Shown here: piece by piece, positions 24,966 through 36,699 of the stretch
Layout: every line of letters starts with the position of its first letter
Numbering within the stretch: the stretch's first letter is position 1
DNA from: Bolinopsis microptera
Lineage: Eukaryota > Ctenophora > Tentaculata > Lobata > Bolinopsidae
DNA length: 64,000 nucleotides
Assembly (NCBI RefSeq): GCF_026151205.1
Contig: NC_087076.1
Span: 3,805,902-3,869,901, forward strand
Direction of reading: 5' to 3'
Notes under the pieces: generated by a model
What the model saw: only the letters and a program-made list of their open reading frames with translations
Databases searched by the model: none
What the model was told of the DNA's origin: nothing
Program-made: the position numbers and the translations under genes

Positions 24966-27148
24966 TGGACACGTTCATTTGAGTTTGAGGATATTGGTAA
25001 ACAAAAATAATAGCGTTTTTGACGATAGTGGCTTAATTTTGACATCTATTAACCTAGCACGTTCAGAAGTTCTGAACATTAGCCACGAAACCCATACTCC
25101 CATATGCACCGCTCAGAAAGAAAATCTATTGTTGTTAGGCACTATAATGTTTCAAATGTCACATTTTGTGTGACTTAGTTAACTGCAGTTGTCTAATTAT
25201 CATTCCTTGGTCTGAAATATAGTAAATTAGGTCAATCTAACAATTATGATACAACATTGGTTAATGGGCACGGATCGAAAGGTTAAGAGGCAATATTTGG
25301 GTAACTTTGTCACACTCATGATACCATACCTCTATTCTACTGTGAGGTGTCCTAAATACCCTTTCAACTCATTATTTTATGGTTGCTCTACCAAGCATAG
25401 CCCTAAAATATGTTATTTTGAATAGTTAGCTAATACAGGCACTTGGTTATTGGGAAATGAGGTTAAGTCTGTCACAATATATGAAATTTAAAATTTTGGG
25501 CGAATAATTTATATCTGATTTTGGTTTGAAAGGCGGGAAAATTTTATATGATGACAATGTAGTTGATGCAAGTTAAGATCAGTTGATGTTTACATTGCCA
25601 CAAAAAATTATACGAAATCGTAAATAGATTAAAAACAATGATTATAGAATGAAATAGTCTCTTATAATAACTCTTATAATAACTGATGTGACAAAGTAAA
25701 CATGTCTTGCCCCTATTTTGAAGATCTATATTCTATACCTCTATTAGAATATTGTCCAGAACATCAGAGCTTAAGTTTAACAATTTTAGGTTAAATTTGT
25801 CAAAGTCACTAAAAATGTGACAAAATTAACTTTTCATGCCCCAACAATTTCAAGATAGTGTGTAAAAATTAGCATGGGCTGCTTTATTACCTATATAAAT
25901 CAATCCAAACTACAAAAAATATATGTTTATGTGATGACGATTACCTAACACTTATAATAACTGATGTGACAAAGTAAACATGTCTTGCCCCTATTTTGAA
26001 GATCTATAACTCTATTAGAATTCAACATTCTTTCAGAAACGATTGGAAGAATATTGTCCAGAACATAGGAACTCAATTTTTAAAATTTAGATTAATTTGT
26101 CAAAGACATTGAAAATGTGACAAAATTAACTTTCCCTGCCCCAACAGTATCAAGATAGTGTGTTAAAATTGGCATAGGATTTATTACAGGTATATTAAAG
26201 TATTAATCGATCCAAACTACGAAAAATATCTTTTAATCTGATGACGATTACCTAACTCTTATAATAACTGATGTGACAAAGTAAATATGTCTTGCCCCTA
26301 TTTTGAAGAACTATACCTCTATTAGAATACTTTGTAACTTTATCATCAAAAAAATTTCGATAAACTAGTTATTTTGCCAGCAAGGAGCTAACAGAGTTAT
26401 AATAATTTTGTGTGACGAAATTACCCTATTTTTGACCATGTAGCGGTAGTTTAATTGTGACACTGTTAACATATTACCATCTGATAATGATTTATGTGAC
26501 TGGTGCATGGTACTAGCAGTGTTGTTTGATCCATAGTACGTATAATATAAGGGGTTTGCGCTGGTATATCATTATTTGTTCAATTTCACACATGTTCAGA
26601 TATTATCAAGATTATGTGACAAAGTAAGCTTGGTTGTGCCTTCTGTGTTTTAATTCCTTATGACTATATGATATAATAACAATTCCCAACACTTCCAGGC
26701 CATCAAATAAACTTACACTACTCAGCATTGCTTATCAGGGTGCCCTAAACATTCATCACATATTTTCTTTAATGTGTGACAGAGTAAACCTGAATGCACC
26801 ATCTAACGTAAAAAGTCGTCAAATATGTAGGTAATGGTCATATGTACCCATCCAATCAACTGGACACTCAAAAATTTGGTCAAAAACGGCAGCAAGGGGT
26901 CCATATTTACTCCGTCACATGTTTATAGTGTGACAATGTAACCATTTCTGTGCCGGCCGTATTTAAGCGATATCTTATCACCTGATTAAGATATCGTTAT
27001 GTGACAAAGTTAGCCTAGAGGATGAGACGATTATCCTAACCATCAAGGGTTTAAGTAATTTCATAGTGTGACAAAGTCAACTACACTGTGCCTTTTAATA
27101 GGGTCACTTATATTTACCAATATCCTCAAACTCAAATGAACGTGTCCA
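24966..27148. mobile_element. TIR element rich in TGTGACAAAGT motifs, copy 1 (2.2 kb)
   Basis: The left end TGGACACGTTCATTTGAGTT (through 25001) is inverted at 27113-27148. Inside, GTGACAAAGTAA or close variants occur at least a dozen times: inverted in the left part (for example 25304, 25471), direct in the right part (25687, 25965, 26271, 26615, 26776, 27001, 27066). A block of about 300 bp (ACTGATGTGACAAAGTAAAC then CTTGCCCCTATTTTGAAGA) is repeated three times at about 25680, 25958, 26264. No intact gene. A shorter copy in reverse orientation lies at 54325-55444. Superfamily not determined. Confidence 0.75.
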
Positions 27149-27184
27149 CATAGTATTCGCGTGACGTCACGACAACGCGACGTG

Positions 27185-27230
27185 TGTAACTAACCCTTTG
27201 TATTGTGTTGTGTGTTGTGTGTTGGGTGTA
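27185..27230. repeat. TTGTG-rich short repeat
   Basis: TATTGTGTTGTGTGTTGTGTG low-complexity stretch. Confidence 0.7.
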
Positions 27231-27990
27231 TATCGTCAGGTCTCAAAACGCTCACCAAGCGTCAGCCTCCATTTCTATTTTACATTTTGCGACTGTGCCA
27301 ACTGCCAAGTTACCACTGGCAGCATATACTGGGCAAAATAACCATATTTTAACATCACTATATTTTAATAGTTAGGGAATAATGCAAAATGTCTGGGAAA
27401 AAATTTGCGACAAGCTGATTTTTACAGGAATGTGTTGTCCATAGTGTCAGGAACCACCCCAAAGAGTTTTCAATCTGGATCTGTTGAGCAAAAAAAGTTA
27501 CAGCCAATTTTCTTCAGGCGCGTATGTCAGCCTGAGGACCGCACTTGAAAAACTCGTAACTATCGTAATAAAGACCCCCAGGAGCACCATAGGGGGTGCA
27601 AAATGACCGCAATAGTGACATTATGCGGGGCGAATCAGTGTTTTAGGGTCGTCAGATCTTTACTTATTGAGATAATTTCATTTTTATAGGCTAACCTCTC
27701 AAAAATTTACTAAAATTTTGAAATTTTACTTAAATTTGGAAATTTAGCAAAATTGTTGTACAATTAAAACATTGTCTAGTTATCAGTATTCAAATTCTAA
27801 AATTTACTTTCAATTGTCAATTGATTCTTATATTAGTATAGTAAATAATATACATATCACATCAAATTCTTTAAAAAAGGTCCTGAATTATTAGCATGGT
27901 GTCTTTGATTGGCAACTATTAGGTCACTTCTGGCTATCCCATTTCCTCAGAGTTTTTTATTCTCCTGAATCGTCTTGTCTTTCGGGTGCA

Positions 27991-29353
27991 TTAGTGCAAC
28001 TTAATCCATGACATTGGCCACATGCAGGTAGACATTTTACATTTAAAGCCATACTTCCGGCAGGAACACCTTAAGTACTTACAAGGGTTCTCAACCTCCA
28101 CTGAGCAATTGCAGCAAATGAGGTTGAGCATCCCTGCCGGGGCAATCGCAGCTTTAGTCGGGATTGGCCGGTAGTATCCTTCAGAACTCATCTCCTATCC
28201 ATAATGTAGTGGATTTAGACTTGCAGTGTCGAGTGTCACCCAGTTATGGTACTGAAGATATGATCTTAATATATGCTCAGTTGCAGAGGATGTAGACGGT
28301 GGTAGCCTTGATGGGTTGAGTTTTTTCTTTGCTATCATTCTACTGTAGCTGAGAAATCTGAGAGTTTCAAGTGCCTTGGTTTTATCTCCATAGATATGTT
28401 GAAACAAGGAGAGGCCAGCTTCAATTACTGAATTTGTTGAAACTCTCACAGAGAGTAATGATGCTAAATGACCCTCCTCATGAAAAGAAACTGCCTTTTT
28501 CAATATCTTCACCTTACCAAAGCCATGTATACTGCTGACCGTGTCACATCCTGAGAAACTGTGAACAAACAGTAATATGCGTTTTATGTTGGCATCAAGA
28601 GCATTTACTATTTTACTGATCGAGTGTGAGCCGTTTCTGGTCGTCATCACAATTTCATTGTGATTCTCAGTAAAATGATGAATAAGGAGGCAAAGTATAT
28701 CAGTATCCTCTGCTTTTACCTCAACATCTTCGTAGAAGGACAAGTTTAAAGCTTTACTAGCTACTATGGGATCAGCATCATCAGTAGCTACATGTACTTC
28801 AATTCCATGTTCTGTAAAAACGTTCGACAGAAGCTTTATAAGCTCATGCTCGTTCTTTGAGTTGCTGAACAGTTTTTTCATCGGAACTGTGCACACAGTA
28901 GTACTTTTAATAGCTATATCAGAGCAGTATGCCTTGATTCTTCGCTGATGCTCATGATCTTTTGTTGATCGGACATAGCCATCAAACACAACAATCACTT
29001 TCCGCTGTTCGGTATTTCGGAACTAGCTTAAGGTATTCATTAGCTATGTCGCCGTATGTTTCAAAGCCTGTGAACGCGGTAACTTGATAGAGTAGCCATC
29101 CACCATCGATTATTAATGGGGAGGATGGGTTGCTAAATGTCACAGTACAATCAACAACATTCTTGAGGTATTGCCCAAGGGCTGCCTTGTTTGCCTTTCT
29201 CATCATCTGCTCATTGTTAAAAAGACTCATCGGCATTGCTGTGAGCTCATATTGGAAGCTTTCCTCCAGTGTAGACTCTCGTTCAGATGCGAAGACAAGC
29301 CGATTAAAAATTGTCAATGAGTCTATAACAATGTCTTTTTCGTTCACCCTCAC
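27991..29353 (-). pseudogene. FEN1/XPG-like nuclease, left palindrome arm, broken
   Basis: Reads from the palindrome centre outward. Frame 29353-28982 holds the N-terminal part with IIDGGWLLYQV, matching the first catalytic Asp region of FEN1 (VDASMxxYQ). A +1 shift then leads to 28998-28195 with VIVVFDGYVRS (VFDG motif), ATDDADPIVASKAL, the metal-binding AEDTDILCLL (FEN1 SEDTD) and HSFSGCDTVSSIHGFGKVKI (helix-two-turn-helix GCD). These are the expected acidic residues of a 5' structure-specific nuclease. A Trp codon is TAG at 28192-28194, and the Cys-rich tail (CCNCSVEVENPCKYLRCSCR, frame 28191-27991) is broken again by a 7-bp duplication near 28040. Similar proteins with a Cys-rich C-terminus are common uncharacterised repeats in invertebrates. 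It cannot make the full protein as read. Confidence 0.75.
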
Positions 29354-29479
29354 TGTCCTCTTTAGAACGTTTTAGACCTTGAACGTTTTGACTAGTGCCC
29401 CATACTGAATCTCAAGTACGGTAATCTGCTCAAGATACAGCCGTAGAGCTTTGGAGGAGTACTGACCTCGACCTGCTTC

Positions 29480-30779
29480 GCATCTGAACGAGAGTCTACA
29501 CTGGAGGAAAGCTTCCAATATGAGCTCACAGCAATGCCGATGAGTCTTTTTAACAATGAGCAGATGATGAGAAAGGCAAACAAGGCAGCCCTTGGGCAAT
29601 ACCTCAAGAATGTTGTTGATTGTACTGTGACATTTAGCAACCCATCCTCCCCATTAATAATTGATGGTGGATGGCTACTCTATCAAGTTACCTCGTTCAC
29701 AGGCTTTGAAACATACGGCGACATAGCTAATGAATACCTTAAGCTAGTTCCGAAATACCGAACAGCGGAAAGTGATTGTTGTGTTTGATGGCTATGTCCG
29801 ATCAACAAAAGATCATGAGCATCAGCGAAGAATCAAGGCATACTGCTCTGATATAGCTATTAAAAGTACTACTGTGTGCACAGTTCCGATGAAAAAACTG
29901 TTCAGCAACTCAAAGAACGAGCATGAGCTTATAAAGCTTCTGTCGAACGTTTTTACAGAACATGGAATTGAAGTACATGTAGCTACTGATGATGCTGATA
30001 CTATAGTAGCTAGTAAAGCTTTAAACTTGTCCTTCTACGAAGATGTTGAGGTAAAAGCAGAGGATACTGATATACTTTGCCTCCTTATTCATCATTTTAC
30101 TGAGAATCACAATGAAATTGTGATGACGACCAGAAACGGCTCACACTCGATCAGTAAAATAGTAAATGCTCTTGATGCCAACATAAAACGCATATTACTG
30201 TTTGTTCACAGTTTCTCATGATGTGACACGATCAGCAGTATACATGTTTCTTTTCATGAGGAGGGTCATTTATAAGCATCATTACTCTCTGTGAGAGTTT
30301 CAACAAATGAAGTAATTGAAGCTGGCCTCTCCTTGTTTCAACATATCTATGGAGATAAAACCAAGGCACTTGAAACTCTCAGATTTCTCAGCTACAGTAG
30401 AATGATAGCAAAGAAAAAACTCAACCCATCAAGGCTACCATGACCGTCTACATCCTCTGCAACTGAGCATATATTAAGATCATATCTTCAGTACCATAAC
30501 TGGGTGACACTCGACACTGCAAGTCTAAATCCACTACATTATGGATGGGAGATGAGTTCTGAAGGATACTACCGGCCAATCCCGATCAAAGCTGCGATTG
30601 ACCCGGCAGGGATGATCAACCTCATTTGCTGCAATTGCTCGGTGGAGGTTGAGGACCCTTGTAAGTACTTAAGGTGTTCCTGCCGGAAGTATGGCTTTAA
30701 ATGTCTACCTGCATGTGGCCAATGTCATGGATTAAGTTGCACTAATGCACCCGAAAGACAGGACGATTCAGGAGAATAA
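29480..30779 (+). pseudogene. FEN1/XPG-like nuclease, right palindrome arm, broken
   Basis: Mirror copy of the left-arm gene. Segments: 29534-29788 (IIDGGWLLYQV), 29772-30221 (VFDG, DDADTIVASKAL, AEDTDILCLL), then a stop where Gly GGA of SGCD has become TGA (30219-30221). The helix-two-turn-helix that follows is lost to a 33-bp deletion near 30247, with another stop in the following HLASLL region. 30504-30779 keeps the intact C-terminal Cys-rich domain (CNCSVEVEDPCKYLRCSCRK, then CGQCHGLSC) that the left arm has lost. The +1 shift between the first two segments is the same as in the left arm. So the two copies share one lesion and differ in all others. Confidence 0.75.
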
Positions 30780-31388
30780 AAAACTCTGAGGAAATGGGAT
30801 AGCCAGAAGTGACCTAAAAGTTGCCAATCAAAGACACCATGCTAATAATTGAGGACCTTTTTTTACAGAATTTGATGTGATATGTATACTATTTACTATA
30901 CTAATATAAGGATCAATTGACAATTGAAAGTAAATTTTAGAATTTGAATACTGATAACTAGACAATGTTTTAATTGTACAACAATTTTGCTAAATTTCCA
31001 AATTTAAGTAAAATTTCAAAATTTTAGTAAATTTTTGAGAGGTTAGCCTATAAAAATGAAATTATCTCAATAAGTAAAGATCTGACGACCCTAAAACACT
31101 GATTCGCCCCGCATAATGTCACTATTGCGGTCATTTTGCACCCCCTATGGTGCTCCTGGGGGTCTTTATTACGATAGTTACGAGTTTTTCAAGTACTGAA
31201 GAAAATTGGCTGTAACTTTTTTTGCTCAACAGATCCAGATTGAAAACTCTTTGGGGTGGTTCCTGACACTATGGACAACACATTCCTGTAAAAATCAGCT
31301 TGTCGCAATTTTTTTCCCAGACATTTTGCATTAATATTATTCCCTAACTATAACGAGTGATACAATATTTGTTTGAATATGTATTATT

Positions 31389-31494
31389 CATTTTCCTGAC
31401 AATAACTGCGGTGTCTTTATTGACTTACTAGCATAACAGCTAACTGCCTTAATCTGATTTATAATTACCGAGCCTAGAGTCAAAGTGGTCACAG
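31389..31494. repeat. 106-bp direct repeat, copy 1
   Basis: CATTTTCCTGACAATAACTG through GTCAAAGTGGTCACAG, about 90% identical to 32086-32188. It starts 39 bp after the palindrome. Confidence 0.85.
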
Positions 31495-34400
31495 CTGATA
31501 TCAACTTATTTGAAATGAAATAAGTACTAGTGATCGTTTTAATTTGAGAGGATTGATGGTTTGAAATTGAGTGAACGTACAGTGAAACTCGTCAGCACAA
31601 AGTAAATACCTGTCGTGGTACGTACTACCCCTGATCTATTAAACCTGGGTAACCATGTACAATGTAGCGTCAGCAACTACGATATTCAGACCAAATTTGT
31701 CACATGAACATCTAGGCAGTGTTTGATTGGTCTAAGCACGTTACTTAACCCCAAAATCTGCTGCTGAGTTGGCTTTCAATTTTTGGCTCGTTTAAATCTG
31801 AGCTATTGTCACGGCTGGATGACCAAGAACAGGTGTATTTTATAGCGTAGCATCAAACGATGGACTCTCAATGATGCGGTGTGATTGATGGTGTTAACTA
31901 GATTCTGGCAACTATTTCACCACACTTGTACCACTACCAGCAATGCCAATATAGCAATATTTATTTGAAATATTAACATCGTCGATGAATTTCGAAGCAA
32001 CTCGGCGACGTGCGGGTTGTAAGTTATAAACCCACAACATTACCATATTATAATATAACAAATAATTTAAAAGCTTGTATTTTACATTTTCCTGACAATA
32101 ACTGCGGTGTCTTTATTGACTTACTAGCATAACAGCTGACCACCTTAATTTGATTATATTACCTAGCCTAGAGTCAAAGTGGTCACAGAGTCACAGGATA
32201 ACAACTTCAAGTGCTAATTTACAAACGCATCAAAGTGCAGATTGATCATATTAAATCATCAGGAACCTAATAAAGGACGCCATCTGAGATTCTGAATGTG
32301 GTCCAGCGAGTCTCCACAACCTGGGCAAACCACATCGACTGTATATGGCAAACTGATCGCACGGTCAAAACGTATCAATATGAAGTTGCGGAGATGAGCA
32401 ATACTTATCAGGTTACCATCGTACTTACACACGTCTCCTTTTAATTTTAACAACAATGTTAAAACACCAATTCCCGATGTTAATTATGAGACTAAAATTG
32501 GGTGGGGGGGGAGCTATGTCTGATGTACTCCGTTATTGGTAAAGTGGTAATATTAGTAACATTCTTAATGTTATGAAGGGAACTGAGAAGCTTTGGAAGT
32601 GAAAGAGGACTAACCAAAACAACCTCGCCATCTCACAGTGTCAAAATATTCTAGCTGTGAACACGATCTGTCTCGTTTCTAGAAACCGTATAGTACTCAA
32701 AAATACAATATTGAAATGTTGTCAAATCCCGACCAAAGGTACGAGATTGTGATAACAGTACAGAGTTTTAACAATAAAGGGCCCAGCTGACCCCCTTGGT
32801 AGGGATTGGGGTACCATCTGAATTTTAGGCCGGCATTGTTGTACGAACAACGGTACGATTCGTCAGCAAAATTTCCAATATCCCGTTCAAATTACTGATG
32901 CGAAGAAAAATATTTAGTGTTTTAACTTTAGGGTACAAATTAACGTTGCCACTACCAAGGTGAGGGGGCGCCAAAAAAGACCCGACCTTTCTATGTTTAG
33001 CTCATCAGAAAATGTGTAGGGGGGGCACCAAGAAAAGCACCAAATGAGCGTGGTCGACAAATAGCAACTGCCCTGATACAGGAAACACGAAATTACCAAA
33101 ACTATGAAACTACGACTTCAGATCAAGGTAAGATCGAAAGTAACCACCCAAGGAACTCAGTCTCGCAGCTCCATTAGCACTGAAGATGAGGTCAATGGTG
33201 TGAGTGACGTACTGTGGGAACCCCTCTAATCTCACCTGACTCAACCACAGCTAATAATGTCAGACTAGTATACAAAACTACAGCCGACTGCCGAACACTT
33301 AACCCTACTAGAACACAGGACCTGTATTACAGGTATTTACCAGTGGAAAAGTAGCTGCTCGTTAATTGTGAATTCAGCAGTGCTGACAGGCTGGTTCTGA
33401 GGCCACACTGCACACTGATTCAAGGAAGCAGCGCTCTGTCAGTCTGTCAGCGACCACCGGTAACTTTATTGTTGATAATATCAATTGTCAGCCTCCAAAT
33501 GTTCAACTTCACCAGTAGAAACGAGTTTAGAAGTTACAACGAACAACTGTGATTAACTTTAAGTAGTCGGAGAATACCAATTACCATCAGGCGTTTTAAA
33601 CTTTCGAAAACAAAAACTAAAAAACCAGTATGTTTGCTATTCAGATTCCCAAAACGGAAAACCGTAATACTGATAGTCGAAATCTGAATCACGTTTTCCA
33701 TTTTAATTTAAAAACGAAAATTCCGCTTCAAGTTCGAAACAACCTGACTTACAATATTCTCTTAACCAAAACACTGCAGACAATACCAAAACACTGCAGA
33801 CATTACTTACCTTACTGATGATGGTTCTCGAATTACTGATAATTATGCCCTGAAGTGCACCAAATAGCACGGAGCTAATTTATAAGTATAACACCATTTA
33901 TAATCTGCTCAAAAGAGATTTGATCGTATCAACTGAGACGAAAGGGTTTTGTAATTCATTTTGTGTGGGTTGTTACATTAACTAAACGAATGTACCAGCT
34001 GCCAACATTTTTATCGTCAATATCTTTCTCAAATCTCAATAAAACGTTGCGGATCGTGACTAAGTGTTAATTAAAATGAATAAATCCGTTTAGTCCCATG
34101 ATAGTGGTTTACACTCATTTTCAAGAAAGAATACGAACAACAAAAAGACTTAAGATCTCCATTTAAGTTAGAAATACTCGACATTCGTTATTATATTGTT
34201 AAAAAAGTGCTAAAATACCTCGAAATAACCAGAGTATCATATTGCAAGAACTCGAAAAGCTGATTATTTCAGCATCCCGGTAATTTGCCACTTAGTAATA
34301 TGTCATCGCCTGGCTCCTGTTAGTGTTCAGCTTTGTGACTCTCCGAAAGTGACTACGAAAATGGGAACTTAATTACGAATCTAGGTTAACTATTGTACAA

Positions 34401-34790
34401 AAAACCGATATTAATGATTGAGAAGTTAGTTAAGTATAGAGCTCTACTCGTACCTTGATACATTAGTTAGTCGTTAGGAGACTCGAACATTCTTTGCAAA
34501 TCCCATAATATCTCCATAGCAAGGTTACATCTGAGATCTGAGATCAGGGTTGACGTAAGGACACAAGTGTGAATATGAAACAGAAAAGGTGCCAAACACT
34601 GAACTGATTAGAACATGGAAGTAGAGGTTATCTCTTCAAGCTAGGAAGTGATAACGAATGAATGAGGTGTTAATGAAATACACAGTTTTATAGAGTTTGA
34701 CCACTAAAATGTGACGAGAAATGCGAGGAAGTTGCTAAATTAGGAAATCCTAGTCTAGAAAGGTGACCAGTGTGAGTGGTGCTATAAAAC
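31495..34790. other. Intergenic, no gene recognised
   Basis: Contains the second direct repeat (32086-32188). A minus frame at 32456-32259 has CPGCGDSLDH, which could be a zinc-knuckle scrap of a LINE. A 41-codon plus ORF at 33104-33229 (ends EVNGVSDVLWEPL) has a donor-like GTAAGA inside and might be exon material. None can be called a gene. Confidence 0.4.
32086..32188. repeat. 103-bp direct repeat, copy 2
   Basis: Second copy of 31389-31494, 697 bp downstream in the same orientation. Confidence 0.85.
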
Positions 34791-34796
34791 TGACTG

Positions 34797-34930
34797 AATG
34801 AATGGGAAAAGCGAGCGACCGATTTCATTCTCGCGGGTATCATTCTGCATTTGAAACCAGTAATTCAAATTGATATCATTTTCTTTTGTTAATTGGGAAA
34901 AGGAGACACTCATGGCAACGGTCCACGACC
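34797..34930. repeat. Single decayed arm of the 45.6-kb hairpin element
   Basis: GAATGGGAAAAGCGAGCGAC, GATTTCATTCTCG, GGTATCATT and GGGAAAAGGAGACACTCATG correspond in order to the right arm at 45734-45850, without the other arm. Confidence 0.65.
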
Positions 34931-34995
34931 ACTTTACCAAACTTTGGGTTTAGTAAAAAATATTATAATACAAAATATGATATTAAGACGGATTC

Positions 34996-35037
34996 TAGGG
35001 CTCAAAGACACCGACTAGGGCTCAAAGACACCGACTA
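34996..35037. repeat. 22-bp tandem duplication
   Basis: CTAGGGCTCAAAGACACCGA occurs twice in a row. Confidence 0.85.
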
Positions 35038-35072
35038 TTGGAATAGACTGAATTGAAGGAACTGAAACTTAC

Positions 35073-35170
35073 ATCCTGCAAAGACACCATCATACATCTG
35101 TGGAAAGTTCTCCTTGGTATATGCCCAATATCCAAATGACCTAGATGTAAAGTTCAGTGAGAATGCCAGA
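35073..35170 (-). CDS. Isolated candidate exon, unknown protein
   Basis: A 98-bp stretch between an acceptor-like TAACTCCCAG and a strong donor GTAAGT on the minus strand. It is open in one frame for 32 codons with a protein-like composition (SFGYWAYTKENFPQMYDGVF). A transposon TIR begins 26 bp upstream of the acceptor. I found no neighbouring exons, so it may be an orphan or part of a gene with long introns. No family recognised. Confidence 0.35.
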
Positions 35171-35195
35171 CTGGGAGTTAAAGTTATAGTCCCTT

Positions 35196-36397
35196 TAGGG
35201 TTTGCATTATCGGTCCAATGATTTTTATCACCGATAACCGATAACATATTTTGCATTTATCGGCGTTACCGATAATTATCGGCGATAAAATTTGATCATA
35301 AAACAATGTGCAAGTGAGTAAGTTTCTGTTGATTTTTATGACTGACATAATCAATTACACCTTCGTCGCGTCACCTGTGAATGAGGATTACAGAATTCAC
35401 GAGTTTATTAGTTATTGTTACACGAATTCTAAACACATTCGAAATTCCACAACGGCATCGTAAATTTATTGAGAAAGCTGTTACTCAAGGGCACAAGTCA
35501 TTGTATGATGGTTCTTTTGCAGTAATGGGGCACTCGTTATATTCCATCAGATCTTCACCTCTTGAAGGACACACTGCTGTTCAAAGCAAAGCTATCAGAT
35601 TTCTTAAACTGTTTCCAGATAAACTCACCTGTGAGCAATTACATCTGCCATAATGGAAATTTTTTTGCTGGTCTGGAGTTTGAATAAGGCAGCAGCGGAT
35701 GCTTCAAGGGCGGTCGAACATTCGTTGACCCAGTAGAGAAATCTACGAATCTCTCCCAATGTATCCAAAGTTCCAATCAGATAAATCAATTCAAGTGCGT
35801 GCAAATTAAAATTTACAGATGTTCAGAGGAAAAAACAAGTTAACTTTACTTAGAGTTTATTGTCGAAATTATAGAATTTTAGGAATATCATCCTATTTAG
35901 AGACTTGTCCGAGGAGCATATATTTAGTTTTGAGAGAAAAAAGCCCGCTGGCGTAAATTTCTCTCGGCCTCACGGAAGTAGGTGGTATGGTTGATATGCA
36001 GCTGGTCAGCTCGCTTATCGAAGTAGTTCTTCTTGCCGCAGAAAAAAAAAATAGCACATGAAGAGAGCGACCTCTTTAGTCCACGTGTCCATTTCGTGAT
36101 GGGGACGAGTCTATGACTTTGTTAACAATGAAGATAACTCTTTTGCTAGCGGAATCTGTTGGGAAGCTGATAAAGTATTGCCATCATCGTTGGACCGGAG
36201 ATCCAATAACAATAAATTTTACCGATGATTTTATTTTTACGGAATTTCGAACTTTTTGGAAATAATTTTTGAAGAAACGATTTTGATATTATCGGTTTAT
36301 TGGATAAAAATTATCGCCGATAACCGATAATGCATTTTTATTTTTCACAAATTATCGCCGATAATTTTATCGCCGATAATATCGGTTGCAAACCCTA
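35196..36397. mobile_element. TIR element with TATCGGCGATAA arrays
   Basis: Left end AGGGTTTGCATTATCGGT faces right end ATATCGGTTGCAAACCCTAA. Next to both ends lie several copies of TTATCGGCGATAA/ACCGATAAT (35215-35290, 36289-36385). The terminal AGGGTTTGC resembles hAT elements, but the 8-bp flanks (AGTCCCTT, AGTCTCCC) match only in part. The inside holds coding-like sequence on the minus strand (about 35815-35630, with LIYLIGTLDTLGEIRRFLYW and a GTGAGT after it) and a competing plus frame at 35381-35653. Neither matches a transposase I know. Confidence 0.7.
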
Positions 36398-36429
36398 AGT
36401 CTCCCTTTTCTCAGAAAAAAGCATCAGCC

Positions 36430-36660
36430 GCTGCACGCTTGTAGGTTTATATTTATAACCTACCAGGACGCGCGCCGAGTTGGACTCGTTCGACGTGGTC
36501 TTAACGTACGGGAGATACTCGTAAACTATCTGTTCCATTATTACAGGACCGTCGACGTGTCAACTCCGGCGCGCGTCCTGGTAGGTTGTAAACCTACAAA
36601 CGCGGTCTTGAGGCCATGATATATGGAACAAATATTTTACGAGTATCACCCGTGTCGCGT
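36430..36660. mobile_element. Fold-back element with CCAGGACGCGCGCC arms
   Basis: GTAGGTTTATATTTATAACC then ACCAGGACGCGCGCCGAGTT at 36441-36480 is inverted at about 36560-36602 (GGCGCGCGTCCTGGTAGGTT). The right flank TGGAACAAATATTTTACGA matches, inverted, the repeat at 15216-15350. Confidence 0.65.
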
Positions 36661-36699
36661 TAAATGCACGCTACCACCTACGGGACCACTCAGTCGTAG

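Larger units (their letters stand above)
27369..31350. mobile_element. 4-kb palindrome carrying two nuclease-like pseudogenes
   Basis: Left arm 27369 to about 29300 and right arm about 29477 to 31350 are inverted copies, a few per cent different, with a loop of about 175 bp. Outer ends TAGTTAGGGAATAATGC and its inverse are flanked by TAA on each side (27366-27368, 31351-31353), which may be a 3-bp target duplication. Each arm holds one divergent copy of a FEN1/XPG-like gene and about 0.6 kb of outer flank. Arm-specific differences (a 7-bp duplication on the left, a 33-bp deletion on the right, different stops) show the arms have evolved separately. Confidence 0.85.

Noticed and set aside
24729-25010. 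93-aa ORF as a gene
   Set aside because: Its C-terminus runs into a transposon TIR and there is no signal, domain or poly(A) support.
27369-31350. Palindrome as a pure assembly or read fold-back artefact
   Set aside because: Arms differ by independent stops, a 33-bp deletion, a 7-bp duplication and other changes, so they are separate sequences. Read-level proof is still lacking.
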